This document shows, one piece after another, positions 1 to 5,917 of a stretch of DNA of 6,243 bases. The translations under genes and the position numbers were made by a program. This DNA is from Rickettsiaceae bacterium. Lineage in GTDB: Bacteria > Pseudomonadota > Alphaproteobacteria > Rickettsiales > Rickettsiaceae. Positions within the stretch are counted from its first letter, which is position 1, and the number at the start of each line of letters is the position of its first letter. The DNA lies in NCBI GenBank assembly GCA_028372485.1, contig JAOMYS010000065.1, positions 1 through 6,243 on the forward strand, in the 5' to 3' direction. Under the pieces are notes generated by a model. That model did no database searches. It saw only the letters and a list, made by a program, of their open reading frames with translations, and was not told the DNA's origin.

Positions 1-222
1 TTAAATAAGCCAATAAAAGGATCAATTTTATTAGCAGATGGATCTACCCCAGATAGTTTGATACCGCATACTCCTAGAAAGTCTAGAACACTTTATAATG
101 CAGGCGTAGGGCTTGGATTGCTAAAAAATAATAAATGGGAGTATGAAATAGATTATGATACGATGATTGCAGACAAGTATATTGCACATCAAGCTGCTCT
201 CAAATTAAAACTTAAATTCTAG
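1..222 (+). CDS. Autotransporter (type V secretion) beta-barrel C-terminus, partial
   Basis: This is the last 73 codons of a gene whose start lies left of the window; it ends at TAG 220-222. The reading frame is open from base 1. The tail shows the pattern of an autotransporter translocator barrel: alternating polar and hydrophobic residues in strand-like stretches (YNAGVGLGLL, KWEYEIDYDTMIA), then YIAHQAALKLKLKF with a terminal phenylalanine. A final aromatic preceded by alternating hydrophobics is the usual signal read by the BAM complex for outer-membrane insertion. From memory, rickettsial Sca/OmpB-type antigens end in a very similar way (a YD...KY..HQG.LK motif and a final F). The passenger domain is outside the window, so which surface antigen this is cannot be told. 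The protein would be exported by Sec and displayed on the cell surface. The family call is fairly secure; the exact member is not. Confidence 0.75.
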   Translation, partial: LNKPIKGSILLADGSTPDSLIPHTPRKSRTLYNAGVGLGLLKNNKWEYEIDYDTMIADKYIAHQAALKLKLKF

Positions 223-284
223 AAGAGTCGATACTTAACTTAATTTACAGTATCTGCTACTGGCTCACTAATTTCTAAAATTTG

Positions 285-310
285 AAGTATTTATTACTTG
301 ATCTTTTTTT
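285..310 (+). terminator. Possible weak rho-independent terminator after the autotransporter
   Basis: A 5-bp perfect stem AAGTA (285-289) / TACTT (295-299) with a 5-base loop is followed after four bases by seven T residues (304-310). It lies about 60 bases after the autotransporter stop and before the tRNA. The stem is short and AT-rich, so termination would be weak; AT-rich genomes produce such structures by chance. Confidence 0.25.
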
Positions 311-325
311 CTATTTTTGTATTCT
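298..325 (+). promoter_or_regulatory. Possible sigma70-type promoter for tRNA-Gly
   Basis: TTGATC (298-303, 4 of 6 matches to the -35 consensus) and TATTCT (320-325, 4 of 6 matches to the -10 consensus) are 16 bases apart. They would start transcription near 332, giving a 5' leader of roughly 38 bases before the tRNA. The -35 overlaps the terminator-like structure. It is a plausible site but only a consensus match. Confidence 0.3.
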
Positions 326-369
326 GCTAAGTGAACGCAGGTTGCTGATTGGAATTATGTGTTTTTAGA

Positions 370-444
370 GCGGGTGTAGCTCAGGGGTAGAGCGCTACCT
401 TGCCAAGGTCGAAGTCGAGAGTTCGAATCTCTTCACCCGCTCCA
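370..444 (+). tRNA. tRNA-Gly (anticodon GCC), CCA encoded
   Basis: A complete cloverleaf can be drawn. The acceptor stem is GCGGGTG (370-376) with CACCCGC (434-440), seven perfect pairs. The D stem is GCTC/GAGC. The anticodon loop TTGCCAA (400-406) carries GCC at 402-404, which reads glycine codons GGC and GGU. The T arm is GAGAG-TTCGAAT-CTCTT with one G-T wobble. The discriminator is T441 and CCA is encoded at 442-444. The anticodon stem CTACC (395-399) with GGTCG (407-411) contains one T-C opposition (396/410), so only four of five positions pair. The gene stands alone between the autotransporter and the transporter gene. A minus-strand open frame crossing it is an artefact. Confidence 0.96.
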
Positions 445-545
445 TTTTGTTACTTTTTAGATTGGATGTAATAAGATTAGGTTTATTCTCTTTTAGCCAC
501 GCTTCAATCTTTATCTCAAGAAAATAATTGTACAACTGAATCATC

Positions 546-1826
546 ATGAAGGAAACATCGCTTGGTATAGAAGAACGTAAGAGATACAACGGATGGCGTC
601 TTAGAATTTTAATTACGATCATTTTTGGGTATGGCACATATTATCTATGCAGACAAAATTTTAACATGATCATGCCAGCTTTCATGGAAGAATTTGGTTA
701 TACGAAAACCCAGCTTGGATGGATATTAACACTGAGCTCTGTAGTATATGGAGTTGGTAAGTTTATAAATGGATATATTAGTGATCAGTCCAATGCTAGA
801 TATTTCATGCCTATTGGATTATTTATTTCATCTTTAATTACATTTTGCTTAGGGTTTTCGTATAGTTTGTGGTTTCTCGGCATATTTTTAATTTTCAATA
901 ATTGGTTTCAGTCAATGGGTTGGCCTCCTGCTGCGAGGATGCTTACACACTGGTTTGCACCTAAAGAACTTGGTAGAAAGTGGGCACTTGGTGCTGCATC
1001 GCATCAGATAGGTGGAGCTATTACATTAATATTTTCTGGGTATTTGGTTACACATTTCGGATGGAGATATGCATTTTTTATACCAGCTATTATTGCAGCG
1101 ATTGTTTCTTATATTCTATTTAACATGTTACGTGATTCCCCAAAAGATCTCGGATTCCCACCCGTTGAGGCGTATAAAGGAGATGAAGGGTTCACAGAAT
1201 TTGAAAATAGCCATTTTACCACTATAGAAATCTTTCGTAAGGTATTTATCAACAAGAATATATGGTATTTATGTCTTGCTAATATGTGTGTCTACATAGT
1301 ACGTATAGGTATTATTTCTTGGATTCCATTGTTTTTAAAAGAGTTTAAGGATATTTCCTTATCTCAAGCTGGTTGGCAGGTTGCTTCTTATGAGGTCATA
1401 GGATTGGCTGGAGGGTTCACGGCTGGATGGTTGTCAGATAAAATATTTCATGGAAAGCGTGGTTTTGTAGGGGCTTTATTCATGCTTTGCCTAGCGGGTG
1501 CATTAATTATTTTTTGGAAAATGCCTAGATGGCAATATGATTTTAGTGCAATTGCATTAATTTTTGTTGGGTTTTTTGTATATGGTCCTCAAGTGTTGAT
1601 AGGAGTTGCATCTGCGGATTTTGCGTCAAAAAAAGCAGTAGGTACTGCCAATGGATTAGTAGGTACTATGGGGTATGTAGGAGCTGGTCTATCTGGTATT
1701 CCGGTTGGGATGTTAGTTGATAATATAGGATGGTCAGCAGCTTTTATGTTTTTCACATGTTCTGCATTAATAGGGGCTATTTTCTTCTTTTTAACATGGA
1801 TCAACAATTCAAACACGCATAGTTAA
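546..1826 (+). CDS. OPA-family (GlpT/UhpC-type) MFS organophosphate transporter
   Basis: This 426-residue inner-membrane protein has the twelve-helix layout of the major facilitator superfamily and matches the organophosphate:phosphate antiporter family throughout. Landmarks are YYLCRQNF (32-39), KFINGYISDQSNAR (72-85), the family hallmark MGWPPAAR (124-131), SHQIGGA (152-158), RDSPKDLGFPPVEAYK (196-211) before the central loop, and YIVRIGIISW (250-259). R36, K72, H153 and R253 align with E. coli GlpT R45, K80, H165 and R269, the phosphate-binding residues. GlpT K46 is replaced by Q37. Likely substrates are glycerol-3-phosphate, dihydroxyacetone phosphate or a hexose phosphate exchanged for phosphate; in an intracellular bacterium this would draw lipid or energy precursors from the host. 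The start is the first ATG after an in-frame TGA at 537-539; no Shine-Dalgarno motif precedes it. GlpT versus UhpC-like sensor or transporter is not settled, so no symbol is given. Confidence 0.9.
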   Translation: MKETSLGIEERKRYNGWRLRILITIIFGYGTYYLCRQNFNMIMPAFMEEFGYTKTQLGWILTLSSVVYGVGKFINGYISDQSNARYFMPIGLFISSLITFCLGFSYSLWFLGIFLIFNNWFQSMGWPPAARMLTHWFAPKELGRKWALGAASHQIGGAITLIFSGYLVTHFGWRYAFFIPAIIAAIVSYILFNMLRDSPKDLGFPPVEAYKGDEGFTEFENSHFTTIEIFRKVFINKNIWYLCLANMCVYIVRIGIISWIPLFLKEFKDISLSQAGWQVASYEVIGLAGGFTAGWLSDKIFHGKRGFVGALFMLCLAGALIIFWKMPRWQYDFSAIALIFVGFFVYGPQVLIGVASADFASKKAVGTANGLVGTMGYVGAGLSGIPVGMLVDNIGWSAAFMFFTCSALIGAIFFFLTWINNSNTHS

Positions 1827-1852
1827 ATTTTCTCAGGCTCTGTTACTTTACC

Positions 1853-1885
1853 TAGACCTAAATCACATTAGCTGTATAATATAAT
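1853..1885 (+). promoter_or_regulatory. Promoter-like pair upstream of the 1872-2009 frame and tolB
   Basis: TAGACC (1853-1858, 4 of 6 matches to the -35 consensus) is 16 bases from a perfect TATAAT at 1875-1880; a second, overlapping TATAAT sits at 1880-1885. Transcription would begin near 1890 and run through the remnant frame to tolB, leaving a tolB leader of roughly 235 bases. This is the best consensus promoter in the window, though AT-rich sequence generates -10 boxes easily. Confidence 0.4.
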
Positions 1886-2009
1886 CAGAGTTGTGGGTGA
1901 AATATTTCGTGTAGTTTGCGAAAAGGTTATCTTACGGAAGGCAGGAGTTTATGTACTTGATTATAGCTGTGCTGGGAATCCCAAAGAAGTAATAAATGGA
2001 CTCATATAA
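1872..2009 (+). pseudogene. Short open frame, probable remnant of a decayed protein gene
   Basis: Between TAG 1869-1871 and TAA 2007-2009 is an open frame of 45 codons with protein-like composition, unlike the AT-rich spacer on each side. From a GTG at 1893 it would give 38 residues, including GEIFRVVCEK (2-11) and RKAGVYVLDYSCAGNPKE (15-32). There is no ATG in frame. The string GEIF.VV.EK followed by AGVYV, then PKEVINGLI, recalls the pattern 'S.LF..VREK ... G.F.I ... P....E.I..I' of the C-terminal half of M16 (insulinase/PqqL-type) peptidases with the middle deleted; that resemblance is weak and is my inference. An alternative frame, ATG 1951 to TAA 1992, would encode only 13 residues, with GGAG only three bases upstream. 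It could also be a genuine small protein or chance. Confidence 0.35.
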
Positions 2010-2108
2010 TTCCTCTATATTAAGAAATTATATAGTCAATTTATTTTGAATCGGGATGTCATTACTCTTCGCTCTTTGTGCTCAAGTCCTGTTTTTATCT
2101 AAATTGAC

Positions 2109-2114
2109 TATAAT
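2109..2114 (+). promoter_or_regulatory. Perfect -10 hexamer just ahead of the tolB start
   Basis: TATAAT lies 10 bases before the ATG at 2125. No convincing -35 is found 16-18 bases upstream (the position holds GTCCTG or similar). If used, transcription would start about at 2121 and tolB mRNA would be nearly leaderless. It may be only AT-rich background; the site matters because it sits inside the coding region if the earlier ATG at 2056 is chosen. Confidence 0.2.
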
Positions 2115-2124
2115 ATATAAAAAT

Positions 2125-3456
2125 ATGAAAAAAATACTTCTGGTAGCATCAATATTAAATTTGATACTCTTACTCCCTTTCACATCTTCTGCTAAAACTA
2201 TTCATATAACAAAAGGTCATAGCGACCCTATTGCTATTGCAATTAATGATTTTGCGATATTTGGAGATGTGGATCCAAAAACGTCAGAAAAAATAATCAA
2301 TGTAATAGGGAATGATCTGAAGGGATCTGGGATGTTTAGACCTATATCACATGCTGCATTTATTGAGCAAAAAATTGGTGCAAATCATACACCTCTTTTT
2401 GCTTCTTGGCAGCAAATCAATGCTACTTTGCTTGTTAATGGTCATATAACGAGGCTTCCTTCGCAAAAGTTACAAATAAGTTTCATATTATGGGATAGTA
2501 TTTTAGAACGTCAATTAGCCAGTGAAACATTTGAATTACCAGAATCTTTATGGAGGAAGGTATCTCATAAGATCTCAGATAAAATATATTACAAAATTAC
2601 TGGCTATGAGGGTTATTTCAGTACTCGTATTGCGTATGTTTCTGAAACTGGTGAATATCTTGATCGTAAAACACGTCTTGCTATCATGGATCATGACGGA
2701 GAAAATCATCAATATCTAACAGATGGAACAGACCTAGTTTTGACTCCTAGATTCTCCCCAGATGGAAAGAAGCTGCTCTATCTTTCTTACAAGAACAAGA
2801 TTCCTCAAGTACATGTGATGGATTTAAACACAAAAAGAAGTAATCTTATTGGTGATTTTCAAGGAATGTCTTTTGCACCAAGATTCGCTCCAGATGGCAA
2901 ATATGCAGTAATGTCTATTGCAAAAGATGGGGAAACACACATATATGAAATTAACTTACAGACAAAACAAATAAAACAACTCACGAAAGGTGCTAGTATA
3001 AATACTTCTCCTACTTATTCTCCTGATGGGAGTAAGATCGCATATAACTCGGATATGTACGGATCTCGTCAAATTCTGTTAATGAATAGAGATGGATCAA
3101 ATAAACAAAAAATCAGCCTTGGGTTGGGAGTATATGCAGAGCCAAATTGGTCTAGCAGAAACTATGTTGCTTTTACAAAAATTACTCGAGATTACGGTTT
3201 TACCATTGGTGTTATGCGCCTAGAAAATAACGGGTCTGAAAGGCTTATTGCTCAAGGGTATTTGGTCGAAAGTCCATCATGGGCAAAAAATGGTAGAGTA
3301 CTTGCATTTACAAAAGGTACAAGACCTAAGAATCAGAAAAATATTCAATTAAAAGGGTTAAATCGGATATATACTATTGATTTTACAGGGCATAATGAAC
3401 GCATCATACCAACTCCACATGATGCATCTTCTCCAGATTGGTCATCTAATCAGTAA
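2125..3456 (+). CDS. tolB: Tol-Pal system periplasmic beta-propeller protein TolB
   Basis: TolB is the periplasmic member of the Tol-Pal complex, which joins inner membrane, peptidoglycan and outer-membrane Pal during constriction and keeps the envelope intact. From ATG 2125 the protein has 443 residues, normal for the family. Residues 1-23 form a Sec signal peptide: MKK, a hydrophobic core, then cleavage after SSA. The N-terminal domain (about 24-165) includes NDFAIFGD and DLKGSGMFRPI. The C-terminal six-bladed propeller carries PD40 repeats: LTDGTDLVLTPRFSPDG (198-214), MSFAPRFAPDG (248-258), NTSPTYSPDG (293-302), YAEPNWSS (337-344), ESPSWAKNG (382-390), and the closing PTPHDASSPDWSS (429-441). 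The frame stays open to ATG 2056, adding 23 residues, but that would bury the signal peptide internally, so 2125 is preferred. No Shine-Dalgarno motif is seen. tolQRA and pal are not in the window. Confidence 0.95.
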   Translation: MKKILLVASILNLILLLPFTSSAKTIHITKGHSDPIAIAINDFAIFGDVDPKTSEKIINVIGNDLKGSGMFRPISHAAFIEQKIGANHTPLFASWQQINATLLVNGHITRLPSQKLQISFILWDSILERQLASETFELPESLWRKVSHKISDKIYYKITGYEGYFSTRIAYVSETGEYLDRKTRLAIMDHDGENHQYLTDGTDLVLTPRFSPDGKKLLYLSYKNKIPQVHVMDLNTKRSNLIGDFQGMSFAPRFAPDGKYAVMSIAKDGETHIYEINLQTKQIKQLTKGASINTSPTYSPDGSKIAYNSDMYGSRQILLMNRDGSNKQKISLGLGVYAEPNWSSRNYVAFTKITRDYGFTIGVMRLENNGSERLIAQGYLVESPSWAKNGRVLAFTKGTRPKNQKNIQLKGLNRIYTIDFTGHNERIIPTPHDASSPDWSSNQ

Positions 3457-3525
3457 CAGAGTAATAAAAGCCTCTACCTATTATTTATTGTGTGATTCCT
3501 CGTAATACTCATTTGTCAGAAGCGG

Positions 3526-3555
3526 TTGACCTTGCATCTTTTGTAATATTGTATT
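3526..3555 (+). promoter_or_regulatory. Promoter-like pair upstream of secF
   Basis: TTGACC (3526-3531, 5 of 6 matches to the -35 consensus) is followed 18 bases later by TGTATT (3550-3555, 4 of 6 matches). TATTGT (3547-3552) at 15 bases is an alternative -10. It falls in the 132-base gap between tolB and secF and would give a leader of about 27 bases. No GC-rich terminator hairpin was found after tolB, so read-through from tolB is also possible. Confidence 0.4.
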
Positions 3556-3588
3556 AGATTGGCTTTCATTGATTTTTTATAAAAAATA

Positions 3589-4488
3589 ATGCGAATATTT
3601 CCTTTAAGATTTTTTCCAGCAAAACCTAACTTTGACTTTATGGGTATTAAGTCCTTTAGTTATGGATTGTCGATAATTTTGTTGACTTTAAGCCTAGTGT
3701 GGGCAGGAATTTATAAATTCAATTTTGGTATTGATTTTATCGGTGGTATTAGCATGGAAGTTAGAACTAACGAAGAACCAGATCTTGCTAAAATGCGTGA
3801 TGTTCTTGGTCAGCTAGATATAGGTGAGGTCGTATTACAGAATTTTGGTACATCAAGAGATTTATCTATTAGGGTTGGTGTTAGCGATGAAGAGAAATTG
3901 ATGGAGAATATAACTCTTATTAAGCAAGCATTACAAAAGAATTTTTCATATGAATTTGATTATAGAAAGGTGGATTTTGTGGGGCCTCAAGTAGGAGATC
4001 AGATGATTAAGTCCGGTACTATGGCTATGGTTCTATCATTTCTTGCTATTATGATTTATATATGGATAAGATTTGAGTGGAATTTCGGAATAGGTGTGCT
4101 GATTGCATTGCTTCATGACGTTATTCTAAGTTTAGGATTTATGAGTATAACAGAATATGATTTTAACTTAAGCACTATTGCTGCAATACTTACTGTGATA
4201 GGCTATTCTGTAAATGACTCTGTAGTGATTTATGACAGGATTCGTGAGAATTTGCGTAAATATAATAAGAAGGCTTTTAGTGATATTATCAATTTGAGCG
4301 TAAACGAGACATTATCTAGAACAACAATTACAGTGTTTACAACCTTGCTTGCTAATCTTGCCTTAATAACACTTGGAGGTGAGGCGATAAGGAGTTTCAG
4401 TGTGTTGGTTTTTGTAGGAATATTTATTGGCACTTATTCGTCAATTTTTATTTCTGCTCCAATTTTGACTTTATTTAATTCAAAATAA
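3589..4488 (+). CDS. secF: Protein translocase subunit SecF
   Basis: SecF pairs with SecD in the inner membrane and uses the proton gradient to pull polypeptides out of the SecYEG channel on the periplasmic side. The 299-residue protein shows the family order. TM1 (about 22-41) is followed by the FGIDFIGG signature (46-53) and a small periplasmic P1-like domain with VGPQVGDQMI at its end (131-140). Five more helices (about 143-295) complete the six. GYSVNDSVVIYDRIREN (205-221) is the conserved helix-4 motif. D210 and R244 (in SRTT) are 34 residues apart, the same spacing as D637 and R671 of Thermus SecDF, residues implicated in proton movement. There is no secD nearby, so this is the split form. 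The start has no Shine-Dalgarno motif and directly follows an AT palindrome. efp begins 39 bases downstream, so the genes may share a transcript. Confidence 0.95.
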   Translation: MRIFPLRFFPAKPNFDFMGIKSFSYGLSIILLTLSLVWAGIYKFNFGIDFIGGISMEVRTNEEPDLAKMRDVLGQLDIGEVVLQNFGTSRDLSIRVGVSDEEKLMENITLIKQALQKNFSYEFDYRKVDFVGPQVGDQMIKSGTMAMVLSFLAIMIYIWIRFEWNFGIGVLIALLHDVILSLGFMSITEYDFNLSTIAAILTVIGYSVNDSVVIYDRIRENLRKYNKKAFSDIINLSVNETLSRTTITVFTTLLANLALITLGGEAIRSFSVLVFVGIFIGTYSSIFISAPILTLFNSK

Positions 4489-4527
4489 TCACTTGAGAAA
4501 TGCATAATTTTTAAGAAATATAGATAT

Positions 4528-5094
4528 ATGAGAATTTCAGCTAACGATATAAAAATAGGAAATGTTTTAGATTATAACGAAGAACTTTGGTCTGTTATAA
4601 AAAACCCCGATCATACGAAACCTGGGAAGGGTGGCGCTTATGTACAAGTTGAGATGAAAAATTTACGTACTGGTAATAAGTTAAATAAAAGATTTAGTTC
4701 GACCGATTCAGTAGAGAAAGCATTTCTAGAGCGTCAAACTATGCAGTATCTTTATGCTGAGGGCGAACATCTTATCTTCATGGATCCTAAATCTTTTGAA
4801 CAAAAAATGCTTAGTAAAGATATGATGGGAGAAAGACTTCCGTTTCTTACAGACGGCATGAATGTTGACGTAGAGTTTTATCAGGATACTCCTTTGAGCA
4901 TAAAATTACCAGCCACTGTAATAGTTGATATATCAGAAACTGACCCTGTAATAAAAGGATCAACTGTTACTTCTTCTTATAAGCCAGCTATACTTACAAA
5001 CGGTTTAAAGATCATGGTGCCTCCATACCTTGTAACGGGTGAGAAGATAGTTGTAAAAACAGAAGATATGACATTCGTAGAAAGAGCAAAATAA
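4528..5094 (+). CDS. efp: Translation elongation factor P
   Basis: EF-P binds the ribosome next to the P site and relieves stalling at consecutive prolines. The 188-residue length is standard. Domain I (about 1-65) carries the tip loop NPDHTKPGKGGA (26-37) with K34 at the apex, the residue that gamma-proteobacteria beta-lysylate through EpmA/EpmB. Domain II (about 67-128) contains YLYAEGEHLIFMD (74-86). Domain III (about 130-188) ends with the family signature, including NGLKIMVPPYLVTGEKI (158-174). The tip lysine implies lysine-type rather than arginine-rhamnose modification, but no modifying enzyme is present here, so the modification state is unknown. The gene starts 39 bases after secF, has at most a weak AAGA upstream, and its TAA overlaps the ATG of the next gene by one base (TAATG), suggesting translational coupling. 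Confidence 0.97.
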   Translation: MRISANDIKIGNVLDYNEELWSVIKNPDHTKPGKGGAYVQVEMKNLRTGNKLNKRFSSTDSVEKAFLERQTMQYLYAEGEHLIFMDPKSFEQKMLSKDMMGERLPFLTDGMNVDVEFYQDTPLSIKLPATVIVDISETDPVIKGSTVTSSYKPAILTNGLKIMVPPYLVTGEKIVVKTEDMTFVERAK

Positions 5095-5843
5095 TGCAAA
5101 ATGATACAAGCCTGATTATTGACGCTACAAGAAAAGCTTCAAGATTTTTACAAAGAGATTATTGTGAACTTGAAAATTTGCAACTATCGGAAAGGGGTAC
5201 AGAGGGATTCTGCAAAAAATCCTACTCTAAAGCTCTACAAACCGTGACAGATGCACTAAGTGGATATTCACAATATATCATTACTAATATTGATGATATA
5301 CCAGAGGGTAATATTTCTGGTAAAATTTTGCTAGTGGAAGTGCTTGGTGATATAAAAAATTTTGAACGAGCATTACCATTTTTTGGAATTATGGTTACTG
5401 TGATTTCTCAAAAAAATACTGTAACTGGAAAATTCACACCAGAAGTATCTGTAATAAATTTTCCTGCGCTTGGAGAGATTTATTATGCAGAAAGAGGGAA
5501 GGGTGCTTGGGTTGAACGTCATGCCTCTAGTTTTACTGGAGCAACAAGAGTTAGAGTCTCTGGTGTAAATAATATTGAAAATGCAGTAACTGCCATTTTT
5601 GGTGATAGAAATAATGAATCATATAAAAATTTTCAGCATATCAGGATGTTTGATTCTTACATTTACTCTATTGCATTGCTAGTTTGCGGTAAAATTGATG
5701 CAGTAATTATTCCTCAAGCTTCAATTTGTTCGTATGGAGTTGAACTATTTACATCGGAAGCTGGCGGGCAATGCGCTGATGAAAATGGCTTGTTATTAGC
5801 ATCAAACTTGAAACTACATGAAAAAATAAAGCATGTAATATAA
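5094..5843 (+). CDS. SuhB-like inositol monophosphatase-family protein, probably catalytically inactive
   Basis: The 249-residue product has the framework of the inositol monophosphatase/SuhB family: ATRKASRFLQRDY helix (11-23), LPFFGIMVTV (94-103), INFPALGEIYYAERGKGAW (121-139), a GKIDAVIIP strand (199-207) and EAGG (222-225). The active-site motifs are gone. Where the family has W-I-I-D-P-L-D-G-T-T-N-F, this protein has LLVEVLGDIKNF (79-90), so the metal aspartates become E82 and G85 and the threonine becomes I87. The VTxxD motif is replaced by CKKSYS (40-45). Where the family has WD before the EAGG, there is I211-C212. I therefore infer a pseudoenzyme. E. coli SuhB acts in rRNA antitermination and processing independently of its phosphatase activity, so a non-catalytic RNA or ribosome role is possible. 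The start codon overlaps the efp stop, which ties the two in expression. The frame is intact, so this is not a pseudogene. Confidence 0.8.
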   Translation: MQNDTSLIIDATRKASRFLQRDYCELENLQLSERGTEGFCKKSYSKALQTVTDALSGYSQYIITNIDDIPEGNISGKILLVEVLGDIKNFERALPFFGIMVTVISQKNTVTGKFTPEVSVINFPALGEIYYAERGKGAWVERHASSFTGATRVRVSGVNNIENAVTAIFGDRNNESYKNFQHIRMFDSYIYSIALLVCGKIDAVIIPQASICSYGVELFTSEAGGQCADENGLLLASNLKLHEKIKHVI

Positions 5844-5845
5844 TA

Positions 5846-5898
5846 AAAATTGTTCTACCTAGGATAATTTTCTATTACCATTAGATTATAACAATTTT
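5846..5898 (+). other. Inverted repeat in the gap before the DUF2610 gene
   Basis: AAAATTGTT (5846-5854) is perfectly complementary to AACAATTTT (5890-5898), a 9-bp stem with a 35-base loop that holds the palindrome CCTAGG (5858-5863). It starts just after the SuhB-like stop codon. The AT-rich stem, long loop and lack of a following T-run make it a poor intrinsic terminator. A mild transcript-end or mRNA-stability role is possible. Confidence 0.25.
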
Positions 5899-5917
5899 GA
5901 TTAATCGTGTTCTTTAA

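Noticed and set aside
395..637. Minus-strand 80-codon open frame ending opposite the tRNA
   Set aside because: It is the antisense of the tRNA-Gly and the start of the transporter gene. Its C-terminus (RVKRFELSTSTLAR) is the familiar product of translating a tRNA backwards.
1589..1816. Minus-strand open frame inside the transporter gene
   Set aside because: It is a shadow of the conserved + strand coding sequence with no family resemblance and no start signal of its own.
1832..1858. Terminator after the transporter gene built from AGGCTCT and AGACCT
   Set aside because: The stem is six pairs with a bulged C, and it is followed by AAATCAC rather than a T-run.
2004..2033. Inverted repeat ATATAATT (2004-2011) / AATTATAT (2026-2033) as a terminator
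   Set aside because: The 8-bp stem is made only of A-T pairs with a 14-base loop and no T-run after it; in this base composition it is likely chance.
2522..2719. Alternative + frame inside tolB
   Set aside because: The tolB frame matches its family along its whole length; this frame has no recognisable motif.
4230..4433. Minus-strand open frame inside secF
   Set aside because: It lies opposite the most conserved secF helices and has no recognisable protein features.
4465..4489. efp promoter from TTGACT (4465-4470) and AATAAT (4484-4489)
   Set aside because: Both hexamers are good matches but the 13-base spacer is too short for a sigma70 promoter; no better pair was found in the 39-base secF-efp gap.
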